This document shows positions 25,900 to 33,388 of a stretch of 33,720 nucleotides of DNA, one piece after another. The notes under the pieces are model-generated. The model saw only the letters and a program-made list of their open reading frames with translations. It ran no database searches and was not told the DNA's origin. The position numbers were made by a program, and so were the translations under genes. This stretch comes from Bacteroidia bacterium (GTDB taxonomy: Bacteria; Bacteroidota; Bacteroidia; UBA4408). Each line of letters starts with the position of its first letter. The first letter of the stretch is position 1. The stretch spans positions 26,692-60,411 of the forward strand of contig JALRAS010000003.1 in the NCBI GenBank assembly GCA_023262495.1, given 5' to 3'.

Positions 25900-26169
25900 T
25901 TATCTTTTTGAAATTTTATTGTTAGAAATGCCTCTTTGAAGATTGCATTTGAAGCGACCTTCCATGAAGTTTCTTTTCTTTAAATGTTTGGTAGTTCGCC
26001 CTTGAACACGTTCCCGCCACATTCTGAAAGAACTCGCCCGCATGTGTTTACGCATAATTTTTATAACTTCTTGTTCCGCAATGCCAAACTGCGCCTTAAT
26101 TGCATCAAAAGGAGTGCGGTCTTCCCAAGCCATCTCAATAATCCTGTCTATATCAAGTGTCGTAAGCAT
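25900..26169 (-). CDS. DUF2805 family protein
   Basis: A short conserved protein of 89 residues: DIDRIIEMAWEDRTPFDAIKAQFGI, then EQEVIKIMRKHM and SSFRMWRERVQGRTTKH. This pattern is DUF2805 (TIGR03643-like), with a helix-turn-helix-like core and no established function. The frame extends upstream to a TTG at 26271, but the extra 34 residues match nothing and the usual start is just before the DIDR motif, so ATG 26169 is preferred. The C-terminal ~27 residues beyond TKH are unusually long and basic. Stop is 12 bases from the convergent wbpB stop. Confidence 0.8.
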   Translation of the reverse strand: MLTTLDIDRIIEMAWEDRTPFDAIKAQFGIAEQEVIKIMRKHMRASSFRMWRERVQGRTTKHLKKRNFMEGRFKCNLQRGISNNKISKR

Positions 26170-26355
26170 GGGCTCGGTTTCATCAGTGTTTACTTTATCG
26201 GCTTGCTGATAAGCCCACACAGAAGGCAAACCGCTATATTCACAATGTAAGTTTTTTGATGTAGTCTCCAATTTTTTTATACCTTAACCTATTATAACTT
26301 TTTTAAGCTACTTTTCATATAACATTAACCTGCTGTTTTTGTTCGTTTCACACCC

Positions 26356-26441
26356 AATGTGTTTGTAATACCTTACACATTTTGAATAAGTACATCGATT
26401 TTAGGATAATGAATACTGAATGGAAATAAGTTTGTACAAAC
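26356..26441. other. imperfect hairpin and 12-bp palindrome downstream of the ATPase gene
   Basis: Stem AATGTGT (26356-26362) / ACACATT (26375-26381) with a 12-base loop, and a perfect palindrome GTTTGTACAAAC at 26430-26441, 19 bases beyond the ATPase stop. The rest of the 190 bases between DUF2805 and the ATPase holds no gene. The palindrome could be an operator or a weak stop; I cannot decide. Confidence 0.35.
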
Positions 26442-26459
26442 GCTATAAAACATTGTGAA

Positions 26460-27629
26460 TTATTTAATAAGTAGGTTTGTGTCCTTCCAAGAAGTAACAT
26501 GCATGCCATTCTTCTTGTAGCTATAATCACCTGTATATATCAAATTTTTCTTGGCTACATGGCTTCCCTCAAGTGCCGAAAAATAATTAATGTCTTTAAA
26601 GAAGTCATCTTTAATTGTTTCAGTTGTTTTAACTTCAGTAACGCTCAACCTGTCATCAAGGTATGTTAGTAAATCTACTTCATGTCCTGATGAGTCTCGC
26701 CAAAAACTAAAATCAGCATGAAGATATTGATGTTCGTTTTGTTTAATGAGTTCAGATAACGCAAAGTTTTCAAAAATACTGCCTTTCAGCGTGTGCATGG
26801 ATATTCCTGAGGCCTGCGTTATTTTAAGCAGATGGCACAATAAGCCGGTGTCATAAAAATAAAGCTTGGGAGTTTTAATCACACGTTTGTTGAAATTGGC
26901 GTAGTGAGGTTGAAGTAAATAAATAATATAGCTACTTTCAAGCACCGAAATCCATGCTTTTGCAGTTGGTTGAGATATGCCGCAATCGTTAGCAAGTGAG
27001 TTCAGATTCAACAAATGACCACATCTCGCTGCACAAAGACTTAAAAATTTCCTGAATTGCCTCAAATCCCTTACTTCGAGCAATTGTTTAAGATCTTTTT
27101 CAACATAGGTTTGAATGTAATTCGAAAAAAAAACTTTAGGCGTGATAGCCCTATTGTATAAGGCAGGGTAGCAGCCCTTCACCAATAATTCTAAATAATC
27201 ATCTGTTAAAAGACCCGATTGTTTTAACTCTCTTAAATCATAGGGTAGTAGTTTAAATAAGGCAACTCTTCCTGCTAAACTTTGCGTGATATTTTCCATC
27301 AGTTGAAAGTTTTGAGAGCCCGATAGAATATACTGTCCCATTTTTCCGGTGGCATCTACCTTTGCTTGAATAAAAGAAAAAAGCAAAGGGGTTTGCTGAA
27401 CTTCATCAAGTATTAATTTCCCGGGATAGGATAAAAAAAATTCTTTAGGCGAATTCAATGCAAATTCACGCAACAAAGGATCCTCCAAATTCAAATAAGT
27501 GTAATCAGGAAGCATGTTTTTTAGCATGGTTGTTTTTCCAGATTGCCTTGGCCCTGTGACAGCAATCACAGGGTATTTTTTTGAGTAATAACGGATTGAA
27601 CTTTCTATGGTTCTGTGAATTGATTTCAT
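26460..27629 (-). CDS. AAA ATPase with DUF4143 domain
   Basis: A 389-residue AAA_14-type ATPase of unknown cellular role. Walker A is GPRQSGKTTML (about 26-36), Walker B LILDEVQQ, and ILSGSQNFQLMENITQSLAGR is the sensor-1/arginine region typical of AAA_14. The middle holds a winged-helix-like segment (NLNSLANDCGISQPTAKAWISVLESSYI). The C-terminal DUF4143 part contains HEVDLLTYLDDRLSVTEVKTT, which resembles a PD-(D/E)xK nuclease core (EVD and EVK). These genes are common in Bacteroidota and often mobile or multi-copy. Here it is monocistronic, starts 19 bases from its -7 box, and a 22-bp tandem repeat array lies directly behind that promoter. Confidence 0.85.
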   Translation of the reverse strand: MKSIHRTIESSIRYYSKKYPVIAVTGPRQSGKTTMLKNMLPDYTYLNLEDPLLREFALNSPKEFFLSYPGKLILDEVQQTPLLFSFIQAKVDATGKMGQYILSGSQNFQLMENITQSLAGRVALFKLLPYDLRELKQSGLLTDDYLELLVKGCYPALYNRAITPKVFFSNYIQTYVEKDLKQLLEVRDLRQFRKFLSLCAARCGHLLNLNSLANDCGISQPTAKAWISVLESSYIIYLLQPHYANFNKRVIKTPKLYFYDTGLLCHLLKITQASGISMHTLKGSIFENFALSELIKQNEHQYLHADFSFWRDSSGHEVDLLTYLDDRLSVTEVKTTETIKDDFFKDINYFSALEGSHVAKKNLIYTGDYSYKKNGMHVTSWKDTNLLIK

Positions 27630-27647
27630 AACCTCTTATTTGTGCCT

Positions 27648-27655
27648 CAAAAGTA
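27648..27655 (-). promoter_or_regulatory. -7 box of the ATPase gene
   Basis: TACTTTTG on the minus strand, a full consensus match. The leader is about 14 bases. The -33 region lies in the first unit of the 22-bp array, so a protein bound to the array could control this promoter. Confidence 0.6.
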
Positions 27656-27660
27656 CTAAT

Positions 27661-27883
27661 AATTTTGAAATAACATCATTTGAATTTTGAAATAACACGA
27701 CTTGAATTTTGAAATAACATAGATTTAAAATCGAAAAAAACATAGCACGAATTTTGAAATAACATGATATGAATTTTGAAATAACATAGATTTAAAATCG
27801 AAAAAAAACATAGTACGAATTTTGAAATATCATCATTTGAATTTAGAAATAACATGACTTGAATTTTGAAATAGCATGACTTG
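27661..27883. repeat. 22-bp tandem repeat array, ten units
   Basis: Eight units of exactly 22 bp share a 16-base core AATTTTGAAATAACAT followed by a 6-base variable part (such as CATTTG, GACTTG, AGATTT). Two further units, at 27727-27749 (23 bp) and 27794-27817 (24 bp), are diverged: AAAATCGAAAAAAACATAG plus a short tail. Core mismatches are few: one base in units at 27683, 27818, 27840 and 27862. There are no unique spacers, so it is not a CRISPR array. The nearest gene is the ATPase, whose promoter abuts the array. The 22-bp period is two helical turns, so each unit presents the same DNA face, as in iteron-like operator arrays. Confidence 0.9.
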
Positions 27884-27911
27884 ATTTGGATGTGGTAACG
27901 AATTAAATCAA

Positions 27912-27962
27912 CATTCCGCATTGAGAAATGCGGCATCACTAAAACACCTGCTAAGCGGGATT
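27912..27962 (-). repeat. dispersed intergenic element, copy 2 (inverted)
   Basis: Two parts. The hairpin CCGCATT (27916-27922) / AATGCGG (27927-27933) has a perfect 7-bp stem and a GAGA loop. Next to it, 27941-27962 is a 22-base segment that on the minus strand reads AATCCCGCTTAGCAGG and then TGTTTT. It is the exact reverse complement of 33389-33410. The whole element matches copy 3 at 33389-33486 in part. Confidence 0.7.
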
Positions 27963-28139
27963 AATTTCATCATGCCAATTTCATTTATTTTTTAGGACTA
28001 AGATTTAATAAGTAAAATTTTGAAGATGGAGGCATAGATTGTAAACTTAACAGTCAGCTAATACCTTTACTTATTTCAAATTAGTCCATGATTTTTCGGT
28101 ACTCGCTCAAAATCGAGAACAAAATATCAAGAATTTTAT

Positions 28140-28307
28140 ATGAAAGATTCGACTGCACTGTATTTGCTTTTAGTATTGCTGGCTATTGCGAATTTAGCCT
28201 ATGGCTCAAAGATGTTTAAAAGCTACTTTAACGATTCCGCATTTATGATGCGATTAATTAGTGGCTATGTTCATTTACATCTGTTTGAGGCGCTGCTGTT
28301 TTGTTAG
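28140..28307 (+). CDS. small hydrophobic ORF, possible gene remnant
   Basis: A 55-codon frame beginning MKDSTALYLLLVLLAIANLA, with a membrane segment at about 7-22, and ending EALLFC. The same frame is open upstream for 16 more codons, and after the TAG it is open again for 26. It faintly resembles the first membrane part of DUF4271 proteins, but I cannot confirm that. Most likely a short membrane protein or the remains of a longer one. It contains a 13-base match to the dispersed hairpin element. Confidence 0.3.
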   Translation: MKDSTALYLLLVLLAIANLAYGSKMFKSYFNDSAFMMRLISGYVHLHLFEALLFC

Positions 28308-28339
28308 CAATTTCACAATAACTCAATGCGTGCTTTTTA

Positions 28340-28347
28340 TATTTTTG
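28340..28347 (+). promoter_or_regulatory. -7 box upstream of the transketolase subunit gene
   Basis: TATTTTTG, a full consensus match, six bases before ATG 28354 and 15 before ATG 28363. No good -33 TTG is present at 18-20 bases. Confidence 0.5.
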
Positions 28348-28353
28348 ACCAAA

Positions 28354-29322
28354 ATGTTTTTTATGCCATTATTCCCGATATTAGATAAGAAAGATACGCG
28401 CTCAGGTTTTGGCGCTGGTTTGTTAGAGTTAGGAAAAACCAACCCAAACGTTGTTGCCCTGTGTGCCGACCTTACGGGGTCATTAAAAATGGATGCTTTC
28501 GCAAAGGAATTTCCCGATCGCTTTTTTCAGGTGGGTATTGCAGAAGCAAATATGATGGGCATTGCTGCGGGCCTCACCGTTGGTGGTAAAATTCCGTTTA
28601 CCGGTACTTTCGCTAATTTTTCCACAGGCCGCGTATACGATCAAATCAGACAAAGCATTGCTTATTCTGATAAAAATGTAAAGATTTGTGCTTCTCATGC
28701 AGGTTTAACACTGGGTGAAGATGGTGCCACTCATCAAATTTTGGAAGATATTGGACTAATGAAAATGTTACCGGGGATGACAGTTATCAACACGTGCGAC
28801 TATAATCAAACGAAAGCAGCAACCATTGCCATAGCTGCGCATCATGGCCCTGTTTATTTGAGATTTGGGAGGCCGGTTGTTCCTAATTTTATGCCCGCAG
28901 ATATGAATTTTGAAATCGGTAAAGCACTTACGCTGTGTGATGGTTCAGATGTGAGTATTTTTGCAACCGGACATTTGGTGTGGCAAGCCCTTGTTGCACA
29001 AGAGGTTTTGAAAGAAAAAGGAATCAATGCTGAAATAATAAATATACATACCATTAAACCTTTTGATGTGAATGCAGTCATAGCTTCTGTTAAGAAAACA
29101 GGATGTGCCGTAACAGCCGAAGAACATCAGTTTAATGGAGGGTTGGGAGATAGTGTGTCGCAAGCATTGGCGCGATTTTTCCCCGCTCCGGTTGAATATG
29201 TTGGTGTAAACGACTCGTTTGGCGAAAGCGGCACCCCTGAGCAATTAATGGTAAAATACGGACTCAGCAGTAACAATATAGTTGAAGCCGCGCTGAAAGT
29301 AATTGCAAGAAGAAAAGCATAA
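28354..29322 (+). CDS. transketolase C-terminal subunit
   Basis: The pyrimidine-binding and C-terminal domains of a split transketolase of the pentose phosphate pathway (or a DXP synthase relative). Visible: KKDTRSGFGAGLLELGKTNPNVVALCADLTGS, FFQVGIAEANMMGIAAGLTVGGK with the catalytic Glu of thiamine binding, FANFSTGRVYDQIRQS, and the C-terminal AEEHQFNGGLGDSVSQALA and DSFGESGTPEQLMVKYGL. About 320 residues is the norm for the split form. The frame continues upstream to 28261, but those residues are cysteine-rich and unlike the family. ATG 28354 fits the -7 box; ATG 28363 is an equally possible start. The N-terminal thiamine-pyrophosphate subunit is normally next door; it is absent here. Confidence 0.85.
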   Translation: MFFMPLFPILDKKDTRSGFGAGLLELGKTNPNVVALCADLTGSLKMDAFAKEFPDRFFQVGIAEANMMGIAAGLTVGGKIPFTGTFANFSTGRVYDQIRQSIAYSDKNVKICASHAGLTLGEDGATHQILEDIGLMKMLPGMTVINTCDYNQTKAATIAIAAHHGPVYLRFGRPVVPNFMPADMNFEIGKALTLCDGSDVSIFATGHLVWQALVAQEVLKEKGINAEIINIHTIKPFDVNAVIASVKKTGCAVTAEEHQFNGGLGDSVSQALARFFPAPVEYVGVNDSFGESGTPEQLMVKYGLSSNNIVEAALKVIARRKA

Positions 29323-29371
29323 GGGTTACAACGCTATCTTTATTGCTCAACTTTTTGCCACATAAAATTTA

Positions 29372-29923
29372 ATGATGCAAGAATACAGTGATAAAGATTT
29401 ATTAGTCATGTTTAGGGAAGAAAGTTCCAAGAACTTCGCTTTCAATTTGATTATTAAGAAATATCAAAAAAAACTTTACAGCATTATTAGGCGCATGCTC
29501 ATCAATCACGATGATACTGACGATGTGCTGCAAAACACCTTTATAAAAATGTGGCATCACCTTGACGGTTTTAAGGAAGATGCTCAACTTTATACTTGGC
29601 TCTACCGAATTGCAACCAATGAATCGCTAACCTTTTTAAAGAAAAAAAGAACACGTTTTTTTGTTCCAATGGTGGATGTAGAGTATAAGCTCACACAAAA
29701 TTTGGAGGCCGATAGTCAATTTAAAGGAGATGAAATACAAATGCGTTTGCAAAAGGCCATTCTTAAATTGCCTGAAAAGCAACGCTTGGTATTTAATATG
29801 AAGTATTTTGAAGAAATGAAATATGAAGATATGAGTGAAATACTAGGTACCTCAGTGGGTGCGCTCAAGGCCTCTTATCATCATGCAGTAAAAAAAATTG
29901 AAGAATATATATTGGCCTATTAA
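29372..29923 (+). CDS. ECF-type RNA polymerase sigma factor
   Basis: A 183-residue sigma-70 family factor. Region 2 covers about 20-90, with LYSIIRRMLINHDDTDDVLQNTFIKMWHHLDGF and LYTWLYRIATNESLTFLKKKR. Region 4 covers about 125-178, with LPEKQRLVFNMKYFEEMKYEDMSEILGTSVGALKASYHHAVKKIEE. It directs RNA polymerase to a set of promoters that cannot be named from sequence. It starts with MM (ATG 29372 or 29375). Downstream, 45 bases away, follows a membrane protein with repeated PxxYF motifs, then a Spy-like protein and an outer-membrane protein in the same direction. Confidence 0.93.
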   Translation: MMQEYSDKDLLVMFREESSKNFAFNLIIKKYQKKLYSIIRRMLINHDDTDDVLQNTFIKMWHHLDGFKEDAQLYTWLYRIATNESLTFLKKKRTRFFVPMVDVEYKLTQNLEADSQFKGDEIQMRLQKAILKLPEKQRLVFNMKYFEEMKYEDMSEILGTSVGALKASYHHAVKKIEEYILAY

Positions 29924-29967
29924 ACCTTTTGTAAAAATAGATATCTCAACTACAACAATTCGGTACA

Positions 29968-30714
29968 ATGAGCAATCAAAAGCATAGCAGCAACACAAAA
30001 CACTCAGGTGATCGTCCCCGTGTGCTCAGCGCTATCCCTAAGTTTGGCGTTGAAGATTGTTTTGTAATACCGCATGCTTACTTCGAACGCATGCAGCAGA
30101 AGGTCATTAATCATGCATTTGTGAAAGCTTCCAATAATTTTGTGGTTCCTCCGCATTATTTTGATACGCTTTCTGAAAAGGTTTGTAACCACGCGTTCGT
30201 AAGTAATAATAGCACATTTCCTATTCCTGAAAATTATTTTGAACAGCTTCCCTCTGCCATAGAACAAAAGGTTGTTGGAATTCGCATTTCTTCAATTAAT
30301 CAGGAGATTCCTGAGGGATATTTTGAGCAATTGCCTGTAAAAATTCAAGACCGCCTTTACCAACAGAAGAAGCAAGCAGCTGTGTATCGAATGCCCCAAT
30401 TTGCTCAATTACGACCTGTGCTAGCGGCAGCTACCATTGTTTTATTGATTGCCATGCTATTTTACCTTAAAATATTTGATAACGGCACACAAGGCAATGA
30501 CCAATTAGCAGTTAATAAGCATCCTGTAAATCATATGGTAATACTAAACGAGCAGATACATGAATATGATGAAAACATACTCATTGAGGCCATTGACCAA
30601 CCGTTGCAAATTGATATTGCTAGTCAATCAGAGCAACAACTATTGAATGAACATATCACAGATTTCTTAATCGATAACCAAATCACCACAGATGATATAG
30701 CATCAGAAATTTAA
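29968..30714 (+). CDS. putative membrane-bound regulator with four PxxYF repeats (anti-sigma candidate)
   Basis: A 248-residue protein with one membrane segment (about 150-167: LAAATIVLLIAMLFYL). The cytoplasmic N-terminal half has four repeats of about 25 residues, each built on [VI]PxxYFexlxxki: FVIPHAYFERMQQKV, FVVPPHYFDTLSEKV, FPIPENYFEQLPSAI and IPEGYFEQLPVKI. The C-terminal ~80 residues are acidic and lie outside. Position right after an ECF sigma gene and this topology suggest an anti-sigma factor, but no known anti-sigma domain is visible, so this is inference. The next gene starts 7 bases later. Confidence 0.6.
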   Translation: MSNQKHSSNTKHSGDRPRVLSAIPKFGVEDCFVIPHAYFERMQQKVINHAFVKASNNFVVPPHYFDTLSEKVCNHAFVSNNSTFPIPENYFEQLPSAIEQKVVGIRISSINQEIPEGYFEQLPVKIQDRLYQQKKQAAVYRMPQFAQLRPVLAAATIVLLIAMLFYLKIFDNGTQGNDQLAVNKHPVNHMVILNEQIHEYDENILIEAIDQPLQIDIASQSEQQLLNEHITDFLIDNQITTDDIASEI

Positions 30715-30721
30715 AAATAAC

Positions 30722-31159
30722 ATGAAGTACCTATCTAAATATATATTAATCATTTGCTGTATCTTACTGTCGTTTGCAGCAAAAGCACAGCCGGGAGCCG
30801 ATAAAAAGGAACAAATTGCTTCCTTGCGAGTTGCCTTTATTACCAAGGAATTGAGTCTTACAAGTAAAGAAGCACAAAACTTTTGGCCTGTTTATAACGA
30901 GTATCAAGATAAACTAGATGCGCTAAGAACAACAAGAAGAAAGGAAAATAAAAAGTTGCTTGCCGAAACTTTGACCGATCAAGAAGCAGAGAAATTTGTA
31001 GATAACGAAACCGATTTTAGAGTGAATGAAGCCAACCTCTATAAACAATATTACAACCGATTTAAACAATGTTTGCCCATTAAAAAACTAGCATTGCTCA
31101 TCAAGGCAGAAGAGGACTTTAAACGTGAGCTATTGAAGCAATTAAAAGATAAAAATTAG
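30722..31159 (+). CDS. Spy/CpxP-like periplasmic protein
   Basis: A 145-residue exported, mostly helical, highly charged protein. Signal peptide 1-22 (ends AKAQ). The mature region has RVAFITKELSLTSKEAQNFWPVYNEYQDKLDALR, a form of the LTxxQ-like motif that marks Spy/CpxP relatives and the sensor proteins placed with ECF sigma factors in Bacteroidota. Predicted role: periplasmic chaperone-like sensor or helper for envelope stress. Part of a four-gene run; the outer-membrane protein gene starts 9 bases later. Confidence 0.72.
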   Translation: MKYLSKYILIICCILLSFAAKAQPGADKKEQIASLRVAFITKELSLTSKEAQNFWPVYNEYQDKLDALRTTRRKENKKLLAETLTDQEAEKFVDNETDFRVNEANLYKQYYNRFKQCLPIKKLALLIKAEEDFKRELLKQLKDKN

Positions 31160-31168
31160 TTAGCACCT

Positions 31169-32368
31169 ATGTTTAACAGTCACTATAAAAACTCTGTTAT
31201 AAACCATCCACTTATGTTGATGTGCTTGCTGCTGTTTTCGATGTCAAGTGCATCTTGGGCTCTTACCGACAGTATTGTAAAAAAGCAGGTAAAGGTACCT
31301 CGACACTATATTAGGCCAAGTATTTATTTTTCAGGTTATGGTATCAATCAACGCGAAATTACGCCTCGAAAAGATACCTTATCAATTGCCGGCAGATACT
31401 TCGAATTTGCTCAACGCAATTTTGGATTGAATGCACCGCTCTGCACCAAAACGTGGGCAGAAAATGATAGTTCGGAAATTAAAAGTTTTCAGCTCATTAC
31501 AACCATTAACTCAACCAGAGAAAAAATAGAATCTTCCATACTCAACGAAGCACGCATCTTTAGAAGAACTTCAATAGCATTTAAAGGAATTTACAGTGAT
31601 GGAAGAAAGAATTCATTTTTTTTAGCTGTGGCTCCTTTCTCCTCCTATGACCAATATACCAATGCAAGAAAAGGTGGTCGATTAGCGATGGTGTTCATAT
31701 ACAATCGTACGGTAAGTGAAAAGTTCAGCTATCGTTTAGGTTTTATGCGCACATTCGTATTCGGAAAAAGATTACCACTCCCGATCATTGGTTTTAGATT
31801 TGGAAGATTGGATGGTGTAAACTTCAACATACAGCTGCTAAGGAATATGTCATTAAATGTGCCATTAGGCAAGCGCTTTAACTACAGTTTGTTTACGAGG
31901 CCAATAGGAAGCGCCTATAGTTTTAAAAATGATTTGAATGCAAGTATTCCAAATTTTGGAAGTACCTTAGAGTTGAGAAGATGGGAGCTATTAACAGGTA
32001 TGACATTAAGTTACAAAGCAAGTAGCCGTTTTAGCATGTTTGTGTCCGCGGGTACAAGTAGGGGAGCCATTGCATTCGCAGAAAATACAAACCGAATCAT
32101 TTTGAAAAGAGACAGCTACCAACAGTATGATTTGCGTAGGGGGGGCTTCATGAATATTGGACTCAATTTCTATTTTGGAAGGAGCAAGCAAATCAATGGT
32201 AATTACACCATGTACGATGTGTTGGATTTAAACAGCACTTACGGTAACGATGATAATAATATCAATTTAGGGAATAGTCAAATTCCGGCCCAAAACAAGG
32301 CCATGCAGGTAAAGAACCTGCAGTTTAATGATGTAAAGGATTTGATAAGTGAGACGGATATTTATTAA
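31169..32368 (+). CDS. outer-membrane beta-barrel-like protein, unknown function
   Basis: A 399-residue protein with an N-terminal signal (about 15-32, ending SSASWA). The rest alternates polar and hydrophobic residues, ends many strands in aromatic residues (for example FSYRLGFMRTFVFGKR, FNYSLFTRPIGSAYSFKN, MNIGLNFYFGRSK) and has turns rich in Gly, Asn and Ser, as expected of a barrel. It has no T9SS sorting domain. I do not recognise a family. As last gene of the sigma cassette it may be its regulated output or the sensed envelope component (inference). Confidence 0.6.
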   Translation: MFNSHYKNSVINHPLMLMCLLLFSMSSASWALTDSIVKKQVKVPRHYIRPSIYFSGYGINQREITPRKDTLSIAGRYFEFAQRNFGLNAPLCTKTWAENDSSEIKSFQLITTINSTREKIESSILNEARIFRRTSIAFKGIYSDGRKNSFFLAVAPFSSYDQYTNARKGGRLAMVFIYNRTVSEKFSYRLGFMRTFVFGKRLPLPIIGFRFGRLDGVNFNIQLLRNMSLNVPLGKRFNYSLFTRPIGSAYSFKNDLNASIPNFGSTLELRRWELLTGMTLSYKASSRFSMFVSAGTSRGAIAFAENTNRIILKRDSYQQYDLRRGGFMNIGLNFYFGRSKQINGNYTMYDVLDLNSTYGNDDNNINLGNSQIPAQNKAMQVKNLQFNDVKDLISETDIY

Positions 32369-32488
32369 ATTAAAATACTGAAAACTATAAATTGACTAGG
32401 CATTAATTGATTATGATCCTTTTCAATTTCATGAATTAGCTTACGTTACTTCAATTCCACAAACTTATTATTATTGAAAAGACATTAA

Positions 32489-32764
32489 GCTTGTGCCTTC
32501 TTTTTTGCGTGGCATAAAACTTTATTGAATGTTTCCTATAAAATTAAAAACTGGTTAAATGGTAAATTCTATTTAACCAATGAAATAGGTTTCATTTACG
32601 GAAACATGAAAATTAATATTGAATACCATCAAGACACAAATTATTCTTACACACAAAGTAGTTATTGTTAGGATGAAACTGAAAGCAATTCAAATAACAA
32701 CTTTAATGCTAAAGTATCATTTAATCATGATTATTGCATTCTAGGAATTTATTACAATAGGTAA
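32489..32764 (+). pseudogene. possible remnant of a barrel-like protein gene
   Basis: One frame stays open from 32489 for 60 codons, stops at TAG 32669-32671, and is open again for 30 codons to TAA at 32762. The translation reads LNGKFYLTNEIGFIYGNMKI and, after the stop, FNAKVSFNHDYCILGIYYNR, with alternating hydrophobic residues and tyrosines as in barrels. It has no good start. The surrounding 32369-32825 is otherwise empty apart from an 8-bp stem GGTTAAAT / ATTTAACC at 32553-32578. Random A+T-rich sequence can look like this, so treat it as tentative. Confidence 0.25.
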
Positions 32765-32825
32765 ATCAATTAATTGAAATTTCAAGCTAAAAATCTCCTT
32801 CAATATATCTTTCTTTGGCGATAAA

Positions 32826-33262
32826 CTACTCCGGACACCCATTCCTTACCCAACAATCTAATTTGTTAATGCTGACATCCGATAATTTTGACTGCCCTTG
32901 AGGCATTGCTTTAACGCCACTTGCGTGGTGCACCGAAGCAAATGCGGTGTTACTATTTATAAACTCATTTTTTGCTTCAGCATAACTTGATAGGTCAATA
33001 CCATCTTTTTTGGATGCGGCATTATGGCATCCCTGCGTAGCGCAACTTGCATTTAAAATTTGGGCAATGTCGGCCGTGTAGGTGGGTGTGCTTGTGCATG
33101 AAGCTGCCTCCGCATAATTGATATCCTTGTTTTTATTACAAGCAGCGCAGCAAAAAACAAACATGCTAGTGCCATTGATGCAACTAGCGCAAAGGGGTTT
33201 AAAATAACGGATGTTTGTGTGGTGAACAACCTTACAAATCTACTTTTATAATTCATCATCAT
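32826..33262 (-). pseudogene. cytochrome c lipoprotein gene with likely frameshift
   Basis: The 3' part encodes a small mono-heme cytochrome domain: TADIAQILNASCATQGCHNA with a CxxxxCH heme site and a Met ligand candidate in KAMPQGQSKLSD. Its in-frame ATG at 33164 gives only MFVFCCAACNKNKD, too short for a signal peptide. A second frame from 33262 encodes a proper signal (MNYKSRFVRLFTT ... MALACLFFAA) and runs past the same place. Adding one base in the six-T run at 33152-33157 joins both into a normal lipoprotein of about 145 residues (…MALACLFFCCAACNKNKD…). So this is a frameshift, true or an error. Cytochrome fold and lipidation are inferred. Confidence 0.65.
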
Positions 33263-33388
33263 GTAATTTAACAACTGATATATACCGCATAAAAAAATAA
33301 TTTCACCGAAAGAGATAGTGCGCAACAATGTAAACCCGAATTAATCAATAGAAGTTACGCAAGTAACGCACTAGTAATTTTATAAGGC

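Noticed and set aside
26170-26271. TTG-start N-terminal extension of DUF2805
   Set aside because: The extra residues match nothing and the conserved domain starts at ATG 26169.
27661-27883. CRISPR array
   Set aside because: Units join directly with only 6 variable bases between cores, no unique spacers of constant length, and no cas gene is near.
27676-27939. 87-codon minus-strand ORF over the repeat array
   Set aside because: It exists only because the 22-bp units lack stops in this frame; the translation is a repeat artefact and the frame shifts with each unit.
28261-28353. N-terminal extension of the transketolase subunit
   Set aside because: Residues are Cys-rich and unlike the family, and the -7 box lies within them.
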